From positions 1 to 64,000 of the forward strand of contig CAXTRK010000016.1 in the NCBI GenBank assembly GCA_964246745.1: a DNA stretch of 64,000 bases. The letters are read 5' to 3'. The first letter of the stretch is position 1. Each line of letters opens with the position of its first letter. Below the pieces are notes generated by a model that was given only the letters and a program-made list of their open reading frames with translations, made no database searches and was not told the origin of the DNA. Source of the stretch: Lichenicoccus sp964246745. GTDB taxonomy: Bacteria > Pseudomonadota > Alphaproteobacteria > Acetobacterales > Acetobacteraceae. The position numbers and the translations under genes were made by a program. This document shows positions 17,042-25,469 of this stretch, one piece after another.

Positions 17042-18457
17042 ATGCGCTACGTCTCCACCAGGGGGTCGGCCCCGGTCCGCGACTTCGCGGGCGTCCTGCT
17101 TGCCGGCCTCGCCGAGGATGGCGGGCTGTACATGCCGCAGAGCTGGCCGCAATTCAGCGACGGCGAGTGGCGGGCGATGCGCGGGTTGCCCTATGCCGCT
17201 CTCGCCGCCCGGATCATCGCCCCCTTCACCGAGGGCGCGATCGACCGCGCCACCATCGAGCGGCTGTGCCGGGAAGCCTATGCCGGGTTCGACCATCCGG
17301 CGGTGGTCCCCTTGGTGCAGCTCGACACCGGGCTGTTCGTTCAGGAGCTGTTCCACGGCCCGACGCTCGCCTTCAAGGACCTGGCGATGCAGCTCCTCGG
17401 CCGCCTGTTCGACCACGTTCTCGAAGAGTGTGACGAGACCGCCACGATCATCGGCGCCACCTCCGGCGATACCGGCTCGGCGGCGATCGAGGCCTGCCGC
17501 GACCGCCCGCGCGTGTCGGTCGCGATCCTGCATCCGCTTGGGCGCACCAGCGAGGTGCAACGCCGGCAGATGACCACGGTGCTGTCGCCCAACATCGCCA
17601 ACCTCGCTGTCGATGGCAGCTTCGACGATTGCCAGGATCTGGTGAAGGCGATGTTTGCGGATGCCGGCTTGCGTTCGGAGATGCGGCTGTCGGGCGCCAA
17701 TTCGATCAACTGGGTGCGTATCGCCGCCCAGATCCCCTATTACGCCGCCTCCGCGCTCAGCCTGGGCGCGCCCGACCGGGAGGTCGCGTTCGCGGTGCCG
17801 ACCGGCAATTTCGGCAACGTGCTGGCGGCCTGGGCCGCGCGCCGTATGGGCCTGCCGGTGGCGCGCCTGGCGATCGGCTCCAACCAGAACGACATCCTGG
17901 CCCGCTTCATCGCGGCCAACGACATGAGCCTGCGCCCGGTCATCCCCAGCCTGTCGCCGTCGATGGATATCGGCGTCAGCTCCAACTTCGAGCGCCTGCT
18001 GTTCGAGCTGCTCGGACGCGACGCCGCGGCCTGCACACGGATCATGACCAGCTTTCGCGCCAGCGGCCGGATGGACGTTGCCGATGCGGTCTGGCGCGAG
18101 GCGGCCGGATTGTTCCACGCGACCGCCCTTGACGATGCCGGCACACGCGCCGAAATCCGTCGCTTGCACGAGACCACCGCATACCAGGCCGACCCGCATA
18201 CGGCGATCGGCATCGCCGCCGCCCGCAAGGCAGCGCTGCCGGGCGTTCCAGGCGTCGCCATGGCGACCGCTCATCCCGCCAAGTTTCCTGAGGCGATGCT
18301 CTCCGCCACCGGCATCCGTCCGAACCTGCCGGACCGGCTCGCCGACCTCTACGATCGCGAAGAGCGTATGCTTCGGGTGCCAAACGATCTGGACGCCGTC
18401 CGTGCGGCGATCCGCACGATTTTTCCGTCTCGACCTTCTGCTATTGGAATATCATGA
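17042..18457 (+). CDS. thrC: Threonine synthase
   Basis: PLP enzyme converting O-phosphohomoserine to threonine. The 471-residue protein begins MRYVSTRGSAPVRDF, typical for ThrC. The PLP lysine is in HGPTLAFKDLAMQLL, the cofactor phosphate loop around VPTGNFGNVLAAW, and ATSGDTGSAAIEA and SGANSINWVRIAAQ are conserved. GAGGGGG lies 3-4 nt before ATG 17042; an ATG at 17030 has no ribosome site. Its stop overlaps the M16 peptidase start (ATGA at 18454-18457), a conserved alphaproteobacterial pairing. Confidence 0.97.
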   Translation: MRYVSTRGSAPVRDFAGVLLAGLAEDGGLYMPQSWPQFSDGEWRAMRGLPYAALAARIIAPFTEGAIDRATIERLCREAYAGFDHPAVVPLVQLDTGLFVQELFHGPTLAFKDLAMQLLGRLFDHVLEECDETATIIGATSGDTGSAAIEACRDRPRVSVAILHPLGRTSEVQRRQMTTVLSPNIANLAVDGSFDDCQDLVKAMFADAGLRSEMRLSGANSINWVRIAAQIPYYAASALSLGAPDREVAFAVPTGNFGNVLAAWAARRMGLPVARLAIGSNQNDILARFIAANDMSLRPVIPSLSPSMDIGVSSNFERLLFELLGRDAAACTRIMTSFRASGRMDVADAVWREAAGLFHATALDDAGTRAEIRRLHETTAYQADPHTAIGIAAARKAALPGVPGVAMATAHPAKFPEAMLSATGIRPNLPDRLADLYDREERMLRVPNDLDAVRAAIRTIFPSRPSAIGIS

Positions 18458-19719
18458 CCGATCCGATCCAAGTGACCCGACTGCCCTCCGGCCTGCTCGT
18501 CGCCACCGAACGGATGGAGCGGGTCGAGACCGTCTCGTTCGGCGCCTATGTCGCCAGCGGCACACGCAACGAACGGGCCTCCGAGAACGGCGTCTCGCAC
18601 TTCCTCGAGCACATGGCCTTCAAGGGCACGGAACGGCGCTCGGCCGCGCGCATCGCCGAGGAGATCGAGAATGTCGGCGGCCATATCAACGCCTACACCG
18701 CGCGCGAGCAGACCGCCTACTACGTCAAGCTGCTCAAGGAAGACCTGGCCTTGGGTGCCGACATCATCGGCGACATCCTGACCCATAGCAGCTTCGAGCC
18801 AGCCGAGATCGAGCGCGAGCGTGGCGTCATCCTCCAGGAGATCGGCCAGGCCAACGACACGCCCGACGACATCATCTTCGACCATTTCCAGGAGACCGCG
18901 TTTCCCGGCCAGCCGATGGGCCGCCCGACGCTGGGCACCGACACGCTGATCCGCGGCATGTCGCGCGAGTCGCTGACCGGCTACATGCGACAGCACTACA
19001 CCACCGGCAACGTGGTGATTGCCGCCGCCGGCAACCTGCGCCACGAACAGGTGCTGGACCTGGTCTCGTCGCATTTCGCGGGCCTTGAGACACGTGCGCC
19101 CGAGGCGTTCGAGCCCGGCGCCTACAAGGGCGGCGAGTTCCGCCACGACCGCGAACTCGACCAGGTGCATGTCGTGCTTGGCTTCCCGTCGGCCGGCTAC
19201 TCCGATCCCGACTATTATCCGGTGCTGCTGCTCTCCACCTTGCTGGGCGGCGGGATGTCCTCGCGCCTGTTCCAGGAAGTGCGCGAGAAGCGCGGCCTGG
19301 TCTATTCGGTCTATTCCTTCAACGCGCCGTTCCTCGATGGCGGCCTGTTCGGCATCTATGCCGGCACCGGCGAGGATGAGGCGCGCGAGCTGCTTCCGGT
19401 GACCATCGAGGAGCTGCGCAAGGTGCAGGACAGGGTCGGACAGGAGGAACTCGACCGCGCCCGCGCGCAGGTCAAATCCAGCCTGTTGATGTCGCTGGAG
19501 AGCACCGGCAGCCGTTGCGAGCAGCTCGCCCGGCAGCTCCAGGTGTATGGCCGTCTGATCCCGGTCGCGGAGACGGTGGCGAAGCTCTCGGCGGTCGGCA
19601 TCGAGGATGTGCGCCGCGCCGCGTCGCGTCTGTTCCGCGGCACGCCGACCTTGGCCGCGATCGGACCGGGGCGTCACATCCCGGAGCTGGGCAGCATCGC
19701 CGAAAGGTTGGCTGCATGA
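18454..19719 (+). CDS. M16 family zinc peptidase (processing peptidase-like)
   Basis: A 421-residue inverzincin-type metalloprotease related to mitochondrial processing peptidase beta. The inverted zinc motif HFLEH is at about residues 49-53 with the downstream Glu in ERERGVILQEI. TAREQTAYYVK and LGGGMSSRLFQEVREKRGLVYSVYS are family signatures. It probably degrades peptides in the cytoplasm or periplasm; no signal peptide is visible. It overlaps thrC upstream and pmbA downstream (ATGA at 19716-19719), forming a three-gene coupled set. Confidence 0.95.
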   Translation: MTDPIQVTRLPSGLLVATERMERVETVSFGAYVASGTRNERASENGVSHFLEHMAFKGTERRSAARIAEEIENVGGHINAYTAREQTAYYVKLLKEDLALGADIIGDILTHSSFEPAEIERERGVILQEIGQANDTPDDIIFDHFQETAFPGQPMGRPTLGTDTLIRGMSRESLTGYMRQHYTTGNVVIAAAGNLRHEQVLDLVSSHFAGLETRAPEAFEPGAYKGGEFRHDRELDQVHVVLGFPSAGYSDPDYYPVLLLSTLLGGGMSSRLFQEVREKRGLVYSVYSFNAPFLDGGLFGIYAGTGEDEARELLPVTIEELRKVQDRVGQEELDRARAQVKSSLLMSLESTGSRCEQLARQLQVYGRLIPVAETVAKLSAVGIEDVRRAASRLFRGTPTLAAIGPGRHIPELGSIAERLAA

Positions 19720-21050
19720 GCTTGAACCTGCTCGAACATCTGGTCTCGCTGGCTCGCAAGCAGGGGGCGGACGCCGCCGAGGCGATCCTGGTGCGCGGCA
19801 CCTCGCTGGGCGTGCAGGTCAGGCAGGGCCGGACCGAGGAGCTGGAACGCTCCGAGCACAACGATATCGGCTTGCGCGTGTTTGTGGGGCAACGCAGCGC
19901 CATCGTCTCGGCCACCAGCGCCGATCCCGCCGGCTTCGGTCAGCTCGCCACCCAGGCGATCGCGATGGCGCGCGTGGTGCCGTCGGACCCGGTGGCGGGT
20001 CTGTGCGAGCAGGCGTACGCGGGAGCCCGGCTCGACGCCGCGGGCCTGGACTTGGAAGACCCGTTCGAGCCGGACGTGGCCAGCCTTGCCACGCGCGCCG
20101 GACGCGCCGAGCACGCGGCGATGGCGGTGGCCGGAGTGGCGAACTCGCTTGGCGCCTCCGCCGGCTATGGCCGCAACGAGGTCGTGCTGCTGACCTCCGC
20201 CGGCTTCTCTGGCGGTTACGCGCGGACCAGTCATTCGGTGTCCGCGAGCGTGCTGGCGGGCGCCGGCACCGCCATGCAGCGCGACTATGACGGCCACTCG
20301 GTGGTGCATCTCGAGGATCTCGACGATGCCGCCGTGATCGGCCGCAGCGCCGGCGAGCGCGCGGTCGCCCGGCTTGATCCGGCACGCCCGAAGACGGCGC
20401 GTATGCCGGTCGTCTATGACCCGCGTGTCTCCGGCAGCCTGCTCGGCCACCTGGCGGGAGCGGTGAACGGCGGCTCGGTGGCGCGCGGCACCTCGTTCCT
20501 CAAGGACCGGCTCGGCAGCCGCATCATGCGCGCGGGGGTGCACGTGACCGACGATCCGCGACGGCCGCGCGGCCTGCGCAGCCGGCCCTTCGATGGCGAG
20601 GGCGTGCTCACCAGCCCGCTCGTGCTGGTCGAGGACGGCATGCTCGCGAGCTGGGTGCTGGACGGCCGCAGCGCCCGGCAGCTTGGTCTGCGCACCACCG
20701 GCCACGCCTCGCGCGGCACCTCCTCGCCGCCGTCGCCCTCGACCACCAACCTGAGCCTGTCGCCAGGTCCGCTCAGCCCGGCCGAGCTGATGGCTGACAT
20801 CACCGAAGGTCTCTATATCGTCGAAATGATGGGCTCGGCGGTGAACGGCATCACCGGCGACTACAGCCGCGGCGCCACCGGCTTCATGATCAGGGATGGC
20901 GCGCTTGCCGAGCCGGTGGCGGAGATCACCGTCGCCGGCAACCTCATCGCCATGTTGGCGGAACTCACCCCTGCCAACGACCTGGTGTTCCGACGCGGCA
21001 CCGATGCGCCGACCATACGCATCGACGGCATGACCGTTGCCGGGGCCTGA
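19716..21050 (+). CDS. pmbA: Metallopeptidase TldE/PmbA-type
   Basis: A 444-residue member of the TldD/PmbA family, which with TldD matures peptides such as microcins and degrades unfolded small proteins. The N-terminal domain (GADAAEAILVRGTSLGVQVR; ERSEHNDIGLRVFVG) and the C-terminal domain (SFLKDRLGSRI; TGHASRGTSSPPSPSTTN; ITGDYSRGATGFMI) match PmbA rather than TldD, which carries the HExxxH zinc motif missing here. TldD is not in the window. It is coupled to the M16 peptidase by an ATGA overlap. Confidence 0.93.
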   Translation: MSLNLLEHLVSLARKQGADAAEAILVRGTSLGVQVRQGRTEELERSEHNDIGLRVFVGQRSAIVSATSADPAGFGQLATQAIAMARVVPSDPVAGLCEQAYAGARLDAAGLDLEDPFEPDVASLATRAGRAEHAAMAVAGVANSLGASAGYGRNEVVLLTSAGFSGGYARTSHSVSASVLAGAGTAMQRDYDGHSVVHLEDLDDAAVIGRSAGERAVARLDPARPKTARMPVVYDPRVSGSLLGHLAGAVNGGSVARGTSFLKDRLGSRIMRAGVHVTDDPRRPRGLRSRPFDGEGVLTSPLVLVEDGMLASWVLDGRSARQLGLRTTGHASRGTSSPPSPSTTNLSLSPGPLSPAELMADITEGLYIVEMMGSAVNGITGDYSRGATGFMIRDGALAEPVAEITVAGNLIAMLAELTPANDLVFRRGTDAPTIRIDGMTVAGA

Positions 21051-21074
21051 TCCGCGCACCATCTCATGGTCATC

Positions 21075-21995
21075 ATGAACACATCCCGCCTTTCCCGCCT
21101 GGCTGCCGCCGCTCTCCTGCTCGGCGGCCTTGCCGCGGCACCCGCCGCCGCCGACGCGCGCGCCGGCTCCGGCTTCTCGATGGGCAGCCGCGGCAGCCGC
21201 ACCTTCAGCATGCCGGCGCCGACCCGCAGCGCGCCGTATGGCGCCTCGCCGTTCAATCGCACCATGGCGCCGAATGCAACACCCTACCGCTCGTTCGGCG
21301 GCGGCATGGTTGGCGGGCGTCATCCGCTCGCGGCCGGGCTGCTCGGCGGCTTTCTGGGCGCCGGCCTCGCCGGAATGCTGTTCGGGCACGGCTTCCTGCA
21401 TGGCGGCATGGGCCTTGGCAGCCTGCTCGGCCTGATCTTTCAGCTTGCCTTGATCTACTTCGTGGTGCGCTGGCTGCTGCGCCGCTTCTCCGGAGCACCC
21501 GCGCGCGGATTGGCGGGGCCCGCTCCAGGACCCGGCACCGCCCAGCCGAACGCTCGCGTGCAGGCCGCCGGATTCGGCGCCAACGCGCCGCCGCTCGCCA
21601 TCTCGCAGACGGACTACCAGCAGTTCGAACAGACTCTCGGCGCCGTGCAGTCGGCCTGGACGCGCTCAGACATCGGTGCGCTGCAGCGCCTGGTGACGCC
21701 GGAAATGGTGAGCTATTTCGGCCAGCAACTACAGGAGCAATCCCGTCGCGGCGTGCGCAACGCGGTCTCCGATGTGCGGCTTGACCGCGGCGATCTCTCC
21801 GAAGCCTGGAGCGAAAACGGACGCGACTACGCCACGGTGGCGATGCGCTATTCGATGATCGACGTGACCACGGATTCCGCCGGCCGCGTTGTCGACGGCA
21901 GCCCGAGCGAACGGGTCAGCGTCGCCGAATTCTGGACTTTTGTGCGCACGCCGGGCGCAAGCTGGGTGCTGTCGGCGATCCAGCAAGGCCGCTGA
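21075..21995 (+). CDS. Tim44-domain protein with signal peptide
   Basis: A 306-residue exported or membrane protein. The N terminus MNTSRLSRLAAAALLLGGLAAA is a signal peptide. A Gly/Ser/Pro-rich low-complexity stretch (about residues 30-80) comes next, then glycine-rich and hydrophobic membrane segments (about 85-140: AAGLLGGFLGAGLAGMLFG and FQLALIYFVVRWLLRRF). The C terminus (about 180-305) is a Tim44-like domain (AWTRSDIGALQRLVTPEM; FWTFVRTPGASWVLSAIQQ). The cellular role in bacteria is unclear. The start is the ATG at 21075; an earlier ATG at 21066 adds three residues. Confidence 0.85.
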   Translation: MNTSRLSRLAAAALLLGGLAAAPAAADARAGSGFSMGSRGSRTFSMPAPTRSAPYGASPFNRTMAPNATPYRSFGGGMVGGRHPLAAGLLGGFLGAGLAGMLFGHGFLHGGMGLGSLLGLIFQLALIYFVVRWLLRRFSGAPARGLAGPAPGPGTAQPNARVQAAGFGANAPPLAISQTDYQQFEQTLGAVQSAWTRSDIGALQRLVTPEMVSYFGQQLQEQSRRGVRNAVSDVRLDRGDLSEAWSENGRDYATVAMRYSMIDVTTDSAGRVVDGSPSERVSVAEFWTFVRTPGASWVLSAIQQGR

Positions 21996-22045
21996 CGCGA
22001 CCGCGCCTGGCGGCAGTTTAGGCCGGGCGGCGCACACGTGGGGGT

Positions 22046-22276
22046 CTGATAGCAACGGAGCCACAAGTTCGATTCGGCATCAATCTGGGTATCTCCCGCC
22101 CGCTCGTGCGGCGGCGCATGGATACCGGCGCGCTGCCGTTCCGCCGGGTGGGCGCGCATCGGCGCCTTCGGCTGACCGACGTGTTGGCGCTGCGTGCGCG
22201 CGAGGAGCCGGTGCGCGAGGCCTTGGAAGCGCTCGCCGCAGATACCGAGGATCTCGAGCAAACATATGGCCTCTGA
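22046..22276 (+). pseudogene. Excisionase-like HTH antitoxin remnant lacking a start codon
   Basis: An open frame without any usable ATG, GTG or TTG start encodes the HTH and tail of an excisionase-family antitoxin. GISRPLVRRRMDTGALPFRR and VGAHRRLRLTDVLALRARE match the usual SRPxxVxRMDxGDLPFxxVGxHRR pattern, and the tail ALAADTEDLEQTYGL is typical of antitoxins placed before PIN-domain toxins. It overlaps the following PIN remnant (ATG at 22266), the normal gene order. The N-terminal helix region is degraded, so this is called a pseudogene. Family identity is from recalled motif patterns. Confidence 0.65.
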
Positions 22277-22505
22277 GCGGCCAGCATCGCCGCCGATCGT
22301 CGTTCTGGATGCCAACCTGCTCTATCCATTCCAGCACCCGGACGGCTTTCTATGTGAGCTGCATGATGCCGATCCGGAGTTGGTGCGGGCGTCCGCGGAA
22401 GCGGCGCGCGCCAATCTTAGCCGCAGCACGCCGTCGTTTGCGGATTACCTTGATGCCCTGGCGCCCCAGGGCCTGCTGGCGTTGGCGCAGCGCTTACGAG
22501 CATAG
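22266..22505 (+). pseudogene. Internally deleted PIN-domain toxin
   Basis: A 79-residue frame beginning MASERPASPPIVVLDANLLY has the first catalytic Asp motif of PIN ribonucleases (VVLDANLLYPF). It then jumps directly to HPDGFLCELHDADPELV and FADYLDALAPQGLLALAQRL, which match the C-terminal end of the usual PIN_3 toxins of about 190 residues. Roughly 110 residues holding the remaining acidic catalytic residues are missing, with the frame kept. The product would be inactive as a nuclease. It partners the broken antitoxin upstream. Confidence 0.65.
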
Positions 22506-22733
22506 CCCGATCGTGGCGGCGGAGGTGACGGGAGCATCCAGGCGACACCGCATTTCGCGCAGGAGGAGGCCCGCAGCCGCATTGCTCTCGGGCGACCGAT
22601 CGTCCGCAGGGGCAGCACGGACACGCATACGACCTGACGCCGAACGTCTGAGTTGGGCAGGAAGCAGCGGCTGCCGGCAGCCTGGCAAATCTGAATCGAA
22701 CTCTCGGTGCCGCTAGACCCAGACCCCCCAACC

Positions 22734-22901
22734 TCAACGCGAGCACCTGATGAAATGGCCCTTGGCGTCACGGCATTTCGTGGGCTTGAGCGAATCGCAC
22801 TTGACGAAGTGTCCGTGCGAATCCCGGCACGGCTTGGCCTCGGCACTGGTGGCGCTGACGACAAAGGCGAGAGCGAAACCGACGAGCAGAAGATGGCGCA
22901 T
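22734..22901 (-). CDS. Small secreted protein with duplicated CRDxxGHFxxC motif
   Basis: A 55-residue protein. The signal peptide MRHLLLVGFALAFVVSATSAEA is followed by two near-identical cysteine motifs, CRDSHGHFVKC and CRDAKGHFIRC, separated by a short linker. Each could form a small disulfide loop or bind metal through Cys and His. Similar tiny secreted proteins occur in Acetobacteraceae and Sphingomonadales, and none has a firm function. A GGAGG lies 6 nt upstream of the ATG at 22901. It lies downstream of the ctaB cluster on the same strand. Confidence 0.8.
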   Translation of the reverse strand: MRHLLLVGFALAFVVSATSAEAKPCRDSHGHFVKCDSLKPTKCRDAKGHFIRCSR

Positions 22902-22974
22902 CGTATCCTCCGGGGTGTCTCGGCAAGCGTAACAGAGTCGAGGAACGCTGCCTATCCCCGGCTTCCGCGCGCGC

Positions 22975-23130
22975 TCAGTGTGTCGACGCCATCTTCACAA
23001 TGGCAAGACCATAGAAAATCAGGCTGAGACAGAGCAGCGCGAGCAACAGGGCAATGTTGCGTCCGCGCCGGCGCCGCTGCCATTCGCGGACTTGCTGGGG
23101 GACGCTCGAAGGCTGGGGATCGATCGACAC
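22975..23130 (-). CDS. CoxF-like small membrane protein after ctaB
   Basis: A 51-residue protein starting at the GTG at 23130 directly after the ctaB stop codon (TGAGTG). The N terminus is charged with a run of Arg (EWQRRRRGRN), followed by one hydrophobic span (IALLLALLCLSLIFYGLAIV) and a short tail. This layout and its place after ctaB match the tiny CoxF-type proteins of alphaproteobacterial cytochrome oxidase operons. It is probably an inner-membrane assembly accessory; no direct functional motif is visible. Confidence 0.75.
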   Translation of the reverse strand: MSIDPQPSSVPQQVREWQRRRRGRNIALLLALLCLSLIFYGLAIVKMASTH

Positions 23131-24057
23131 TCAGGTCAGGCGGTCGACGATGACAGCGGTGAACAGCACGGCGAGATAGAGCAGTGAGAACCGGAACGTC
23201 TGCCGTGCCGGCTTGTCGCTGGTCAGGCTGATGCCGCCCGCGTCCTGTCGGTCGCGCAGCACACGCCAGGAGCAGATCAGGAAGCCGGCGTCGAGCAGCA
23301 TGGCGGAGATGGCGTAGATCGGTCCGGTCAGATGGAGCGCCACTGGTGCCAGGGAGACGGCGGAGAGCAGCACTGTGTAGAGCATGATCTGGCGCCGGGT
23401 GTGCGCCGCCCCGTGCGTCACCGGGAGCATCGGCACGCCGGCGCGGGCGTAATCCTTGCAGGCATAGAGCGACAACGCCCAGAAATGCGGCGGCGTCCAG
23501 AAGAAGACGATGGCGAACAGCACGATCGGCAGCAGGCTGACATCGCCAGTGACGGCGGCCCAGCCGATCAGCGGCGGGAAGGCGCCGGCGGCGCCGCCGA
23601 TGACGATGTTCTGCGGCGTCGAGCGCTTCAGCCACATGGTGTAGATGAACACATAGAAGGCGATCGAGGCGGCGAGCAGGGCGGCGGCCACGACATTCGT
23701 GTCCAGCCACATCAGCATGACCGACCCCGCGGACAACACGATGCCGTAGCCGAGCGCGGCGCCCGGAGCGATGCGTCCGGCGGCGACCGGGCGGGAGGCG
23801 GTCCGGTGCATCAGCCGGTCAATGTCGCGGTCATACCACATGTTGATCGCGCCCGCGGCGCCGGCGGCAATCGCGATGCAGAGCACGGCGATGCCGGCGA
23901 CCAGGATGTTGATGTGGCCCGGCGCGATCAGCAGTCCGGCGGCGCCGGTGAACACCACCAGCGAGACCACGCGCGGTTTGAGCAGCGCCAGCCAGTCGGC
24001 CGCCTCGGTGCCGATGGTTGCGTCGAAAGCCAGGTCTGGCGCGGGCGATGGCATCAT
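23131..24057 (-). CDS. ctaB: Protoheme IX farnesyltransferase (heme O synthase)
   Basis: UbiA-type prenyltransferase adding a farnesyl group to heme b to make heme O, the precursor of heme A for cytochrome oxidases. The 308-residue protein has about nine hydrophobic spans. The prenyl-diphosphate-binding Asp motif is in NMWYDRDIDRLMHRT. The conserved loop STPQNIVIGGAAGAFPPLIGW and KDYARAGVPMLPVTHG are family signatures. The paired ATG codons at 24057 and 24054 follow the preceding gene's stop by 13 bp. All expected motifs are kept, in contrast to the neighbouring subunit I-like gene. Confidence 0.95.
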   Translation of the reverse strand: MMPSPAPDLAFDATIGTEAADWLALLKPRVVSLVVFTGAAGLLIAPGHINILVAGIAVLCIAIAAGAAGAINMWYDRDIDRLMHRTASRPVAAGRIAPGAALGYGIVLSAGSVMLMWLDTNVVAAALLAASIAFYVFIYTMWLKRSTPQNIVIGGAAGAFPPLIGWAAVTGDVSLLPIVLFAIVFFWTPPHFWALSLYACKDYARAGVPMLPVTHGAAHTRRQIMLYTVLLSAVSLAPVALHLTGPIYAISAMLLDAGFLICSWRVLRDRQDAGGISLTSDKPARQTFRFSLLYLAVLFTAVIVDRLT

Positions 24058-24070
24058 GTCGGTGTAGGTC

Positions 24071-25441
24071 TCAACCGGGACGGAGCGTTTTGATAAAAGG
24101 CGCGGGCAGTGCGGGGGAGGGCGCGCTCCACCCAAGCGTGTCGGCGCCCTCGTTCCACCGGTTCCAGCCCAGGCCGGGCTTGCGCGCCATAGTGACCGCG
24201 ACGGTCAGCAGGAACAGCAGCATGGAGGCGCCGGAGATGAAGCCGCCGATAGCGGGGACGACGGACCAACCGGCAGCGCCCGGGAAAAGCTGAGGAAAGA
24301 AGGCAAGATTGACGCCCAGGAAGGCAGTCCAGAAATGCAGCCGGCCGAGCGTCTCGGGATAGATCCTGCCGGTCATCCGACCGATCCAGAAGTAGAAGCC
24401 CGCGAAGATCGCAAACACGGCGCTGAGCGCCAGCACATAGTGGAAACGCGCGACCATCGCGTCAGGGCCGCGTGCGAGCACGCCCGCCACGCCGCCCAAC
24501 GCGAACAGGAAGATGAAGCCAAGCACCCAAAGCATCGGAGTCCTGAGCTCGATGCTACCGCCACGCAACGTGACAACCAGGCAGCCGAACACAATGGCCG
24601 TCGGCGCCGCGATCACCAGGGTCGCCGTGGTGAAGGCGCCGCCGGGCTCGACCGAGAGCCCGCCCACGAACATGTGGTGCGCCCACACCATGAACCCGAT
24701 GACGCCGATCGCGACCATCGAATAGGCCGCGCCGAGATGAAAGACGATCGGCCTGCGCGCAAAGGTCGAGACGACGTGGCTGGCGATCCCGAAGCCCGGC
24801 AGGATCAGGATGCAGATCTCCGGATGGCCGAAAAACCAGAAGAGCTGTCGGAACAACGCCGCATCATCGCCGTGCGGTCTGCTGACCAGCACGGTGACGG
24901 CGCCGGCCAGCACCGGAACCGCCAGCAGCAGCAGGAAAGCGGTCACGAGCTGCGACCACACAAACAACGGCATCCTGTGCAAGGTCATGCCGGGGTCACG
25001 CATGTTGAGTATGGTGGTGATGAAATTGCTCGAGACAAGCAGCGACGAGCCGGCGGACAGAAGCAGCGAGAGCAAGGTGAAGTCCAGCTTCCGTCCTGCT
25101 CCGTGGCCGCAGATCAGGCCGGTCAGCGCCAAGCCGAAGCCGGCTGCCGCCATGCACAACGAAGCGGCGTTGAGACGTGGGAAGGCCATGTCGGGTGCCG
25201 CGATCATGAGCGGGATGAACCAGTTGCCGTAGCCTGCGATCAACGCCGGCATGATCCCGAAGACGATCATGATCAGCCCATGCTGAACCACGATCGCGTC
25301 CCAGGCCGGACCGACGTGCGGTCCGGCATGCAGCAGCCTCGCGCGCATGACCATCGACAGCGCGCCGCCGGTGAGTCCGGCGGCAAGCGCCAGGATCAGA
25401 TACGCCGTGCCTATGGTCTTATGATCGGTCGCACCGGGCAT
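24071..25441 (-). CDS. Divergent cytochrome c oxidase subunit I-like protein lacking catalytic residues
   Basis: A 456-residue, 12-span-like COX1 homologue with an intact frame. Kept: the heme a ligands (His54 in VQHGLIM; His334 in RFHYVLAL) and the CuB ligands His206 (GHPEIC), His255 and His256 (WAHHMF). Also kept are the D-channel Asp84 (APDMAFPR) and Glu208. Lost: the cross-link Tyr is Cys210, the heme a3 proximal His is Arg332, and the K-channel Lys is Val284. The Mg-site HD pair before the His motif is missing, as is the MPRRY Arg pair, which is deleted. At 456 residues it is about 70-100 shorter than typical subunit I. It therefore probably cannot reduce oxygen. An ATG at 25495 is an alternative start. 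It lies between pmtA and ctaB with no ctaC or ctaE. Confidence 0.85.
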   Translation of the reverse strand: MPGATDHKTIGTAYLILALAAGLTGGALSMVMRARLLHAGPHVGPAWDAIVVQHGLIMIVFGIMPALIAGYGNWFIPLMIAAPDMAFPRLNAASLCMAAAGFGLALTGLICGHGAGRKLDFTLLSLLLSAGSSLLVSSNFITTILNMRDPGMTLHRMPLFVWSQLVTAFLLLLAVPVLAGAVTVLVSRPHGDDAALFRQLFWFFGHPEICILILPGFGIASHVVSTFARRPIVFHLGAAYSMVAIGVIGFMVWAHHMFVGGLSVEPGGAFTTATLVIAAPTAIVFGCLVVTLRGGSIELRTPMLWVLGFIFLFALGGVAGVLARGPDAMVARFHYVLALSAVFAIFAGFYFWIGRMTGRIYPETLGRLHFWTAFLGVNLAFFPQLFPGAAGWSVVPAIGGFISGASMLLFLLTVAVTMARKPGLGWNRWNEGADTLGWSAPSPALPAPFIKTLRPG

Positions 25442-25469
25442 AGCGCAGGCTCTGAAGCGGCGCGCCGGC

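Noticed and set aside
15677..18274. Long open frame on the minus strand opposite the royal-jelly protein and thrC
   Set aside because: Low-complexity, Arg/His/Gln-rich translation with no domain; the plus strand carries clear genes.
22506..22733. A tRNA-like tail or a further gene between the PIN remnant and the small secreted protein
   Set aside because: A stretch near 22690 recalls a T-arm, but no cloverleaf can be formed, and no frame has a ribosome site and coherent codon use. This 228-bp stretch appears empty.
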